Source: an uncultured Eubacteriales bacterium
Lineage (GTDB): Bacteria; Bacillota; Clostridia; Lachnospirales; Lachnospiraceae
Length of the DNA: 6,369 bases
Direction of reading: 5' to 3'
Assembly: GCA_949297565.1 (NCBI GenBank)
Contig: CASFUI010000217.1
Coordinates: forward strand, 1-6,369
Within the stretch, counting starts at the first letter, position 1. Each line of letters opens with the position of its first letter. A model generated the notes under the pieces. The model did no database searches. It was given only the letters and a program-made list of their open reading frames with translations, and was not told where the DNA came from. This document shows positions 6,153 through 6,369 of this stretch, piece after piece. A program made the position numbers and the translations under genes.

Positions 6153-6369
6153 ATGAGTGATTTAGCAGCAACAAACTGTGGTGGATGCAATGATTGCAAC
6201 GGAGGTTGCTCTTCATGCATCTGGATTATCCTTCTCTTACTGTGCTGCGGCGGATGCGGCAACGGCAGCACATTCGGAGGCAACGGCTGCGGCAACGACA
6301 GCTGTATCTGGATTATCCTTCTCTTGCTGTGCTGCGGCGGATGCGGCAACGGCAACGGTTTATTCGGCA
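6153..6369 (+). CDS. Small Cys/Gly-rich repeat protein, 'chorion class high-cysteine' type (runs off right edge)
   Basis: The 72 visible codons begin MSDLAATNCGGCNDCNGGCS. They contain 13 cysteines and 18 glycines but no Lys, Arg, His, Glu, Gln, Pro, Tyr or Val. Two copies of a 29-residue unit begin at residues 22 and 51. Each has a CIWIILLLLCCGGCGNG core: a short very hydrophobic stretch framed by Cys-Gly segments. From memory, clostridial proteins beginning MSDLAATNCG are often labelled 'chorion class high-cysteine HCB protein 13', a name based on composition rather than known function; I cannot confirm this here. The hydrophobic cores are about 8 residues, too short for ordinary transmembrane helices unless the flanking Cys/Gly are included. 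Possible roles are a spore or cell-surface structural protein, a metal or thiol-linked assembly, or a small membrane peptide like the Gly-rich YjcZ type. It is transcribed divergently from the glycan operon. The C-terminus and stop are outside the window. Confidence 0.8.
   Translation, partial: MSDLAATNCGGCNDCNGGCSSCIWIILLLLCCGGCGNGSTFGGNGCGNDSCIWIILLLLCCGGCGNGNGLFG
6219..6353 (+). repeat. Two direct 48-bp repeats, 87-bp period, inside the Cys-rich gene
   Basis: Positions 6219-6266 and 6306-6353 are identical at 47 of 48 bases; the only difference is the third base of a leucine codon (TTA versus TTG). Both encode IWIILLLLCCGGCGNG in the same frame. The intervening 39 bases encode a Gly/Asn/Cys-rich linker. 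More copies may lie beyond the right edge. Confidence 0.9.

Noticed and set aside
6134..6355. Minus-strand open frame opposite the Cys-rich gene, rich in Pro, His, Leu and Gln
   Set aside because: It is the complement of the Gly/Cys-rich repeat gene, has no ribosome binding site as good as GGAGG at 6140-6144 on the other strand, and its repetitiveness is simply the DNA repeat read backwards.

Overview
The window looks like chromosomal DNA from an anaerobic Gram-positive of class Clostridia, most likely Lachnospiraceae. The support is strong GGAGG-type ribosome binding sites, moderately AT-rich coding sequence with short gaps, the Firmicutes-specific McsA/McsB pair, a SpoVB-like flippase, and a very cysteine/glycine-rich small protein of a kind I associate with clostridia. 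No rRNA, tRNA, CRISPR array, insertion sequence or phage gene was seen.

Layout. Six genes lie on the minus strand and one on the plus strand. Read in the minus direction from the right: a divergent intergenic region (5961-6152) carries a good sigma-A-like promoter. It is followed by a tight three-gene unit: a GT2 glycosyltransferase fused to a GtrA membrane domain (4899-5960), a membrane-anchored phosphodiester glycosidase (NAGPA) domain protein (3737-4867), and an uncharacterised single-pass membrane protein (2611-3714). A 132-bp gap follows (2479-2610). It holds an unusually GC-rich, foldable stretch and a clear intrinsic terminator whose T-tract ends only 16 nt before the next start codon. 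Then come a 14-helix-type SpoVB/MurJ-superfamily flippase (916-2478), mcsA (294-896) and the first 100 codons of mcsB (1-301, running off the left edge). On the plus strand, starting at 6153 and running off the right edge, is a small Cys/Gly-rich repeat protein.

How the genes may work together. The first three minus-strand genes look like a cell-surface glycan module: a polyprenyl-phosphate sugar synthase/flippase-like fusion, an extracytoplasmic hydrolase of sugar phosphodiesters, and an extracytoplasmic protein of unknown role. The flippase beyond the terminator could belong to envelope assembly too. McsA and McsB form the protein-arginine kinase system that tags proteins for ClpCP degradation. 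Here they sit directly behind the flippase rather than behind ctsR, which is the usual arrangement.

The two places most worth a second look are the structured leader/terminator at about 2495-2623, which may be an attenuator controlling flippase-mcsA-mcsB or a dispersed repeat, and the Cys-rich repeat protein at the right edge, whose repeat is almost identical at the DNA level.
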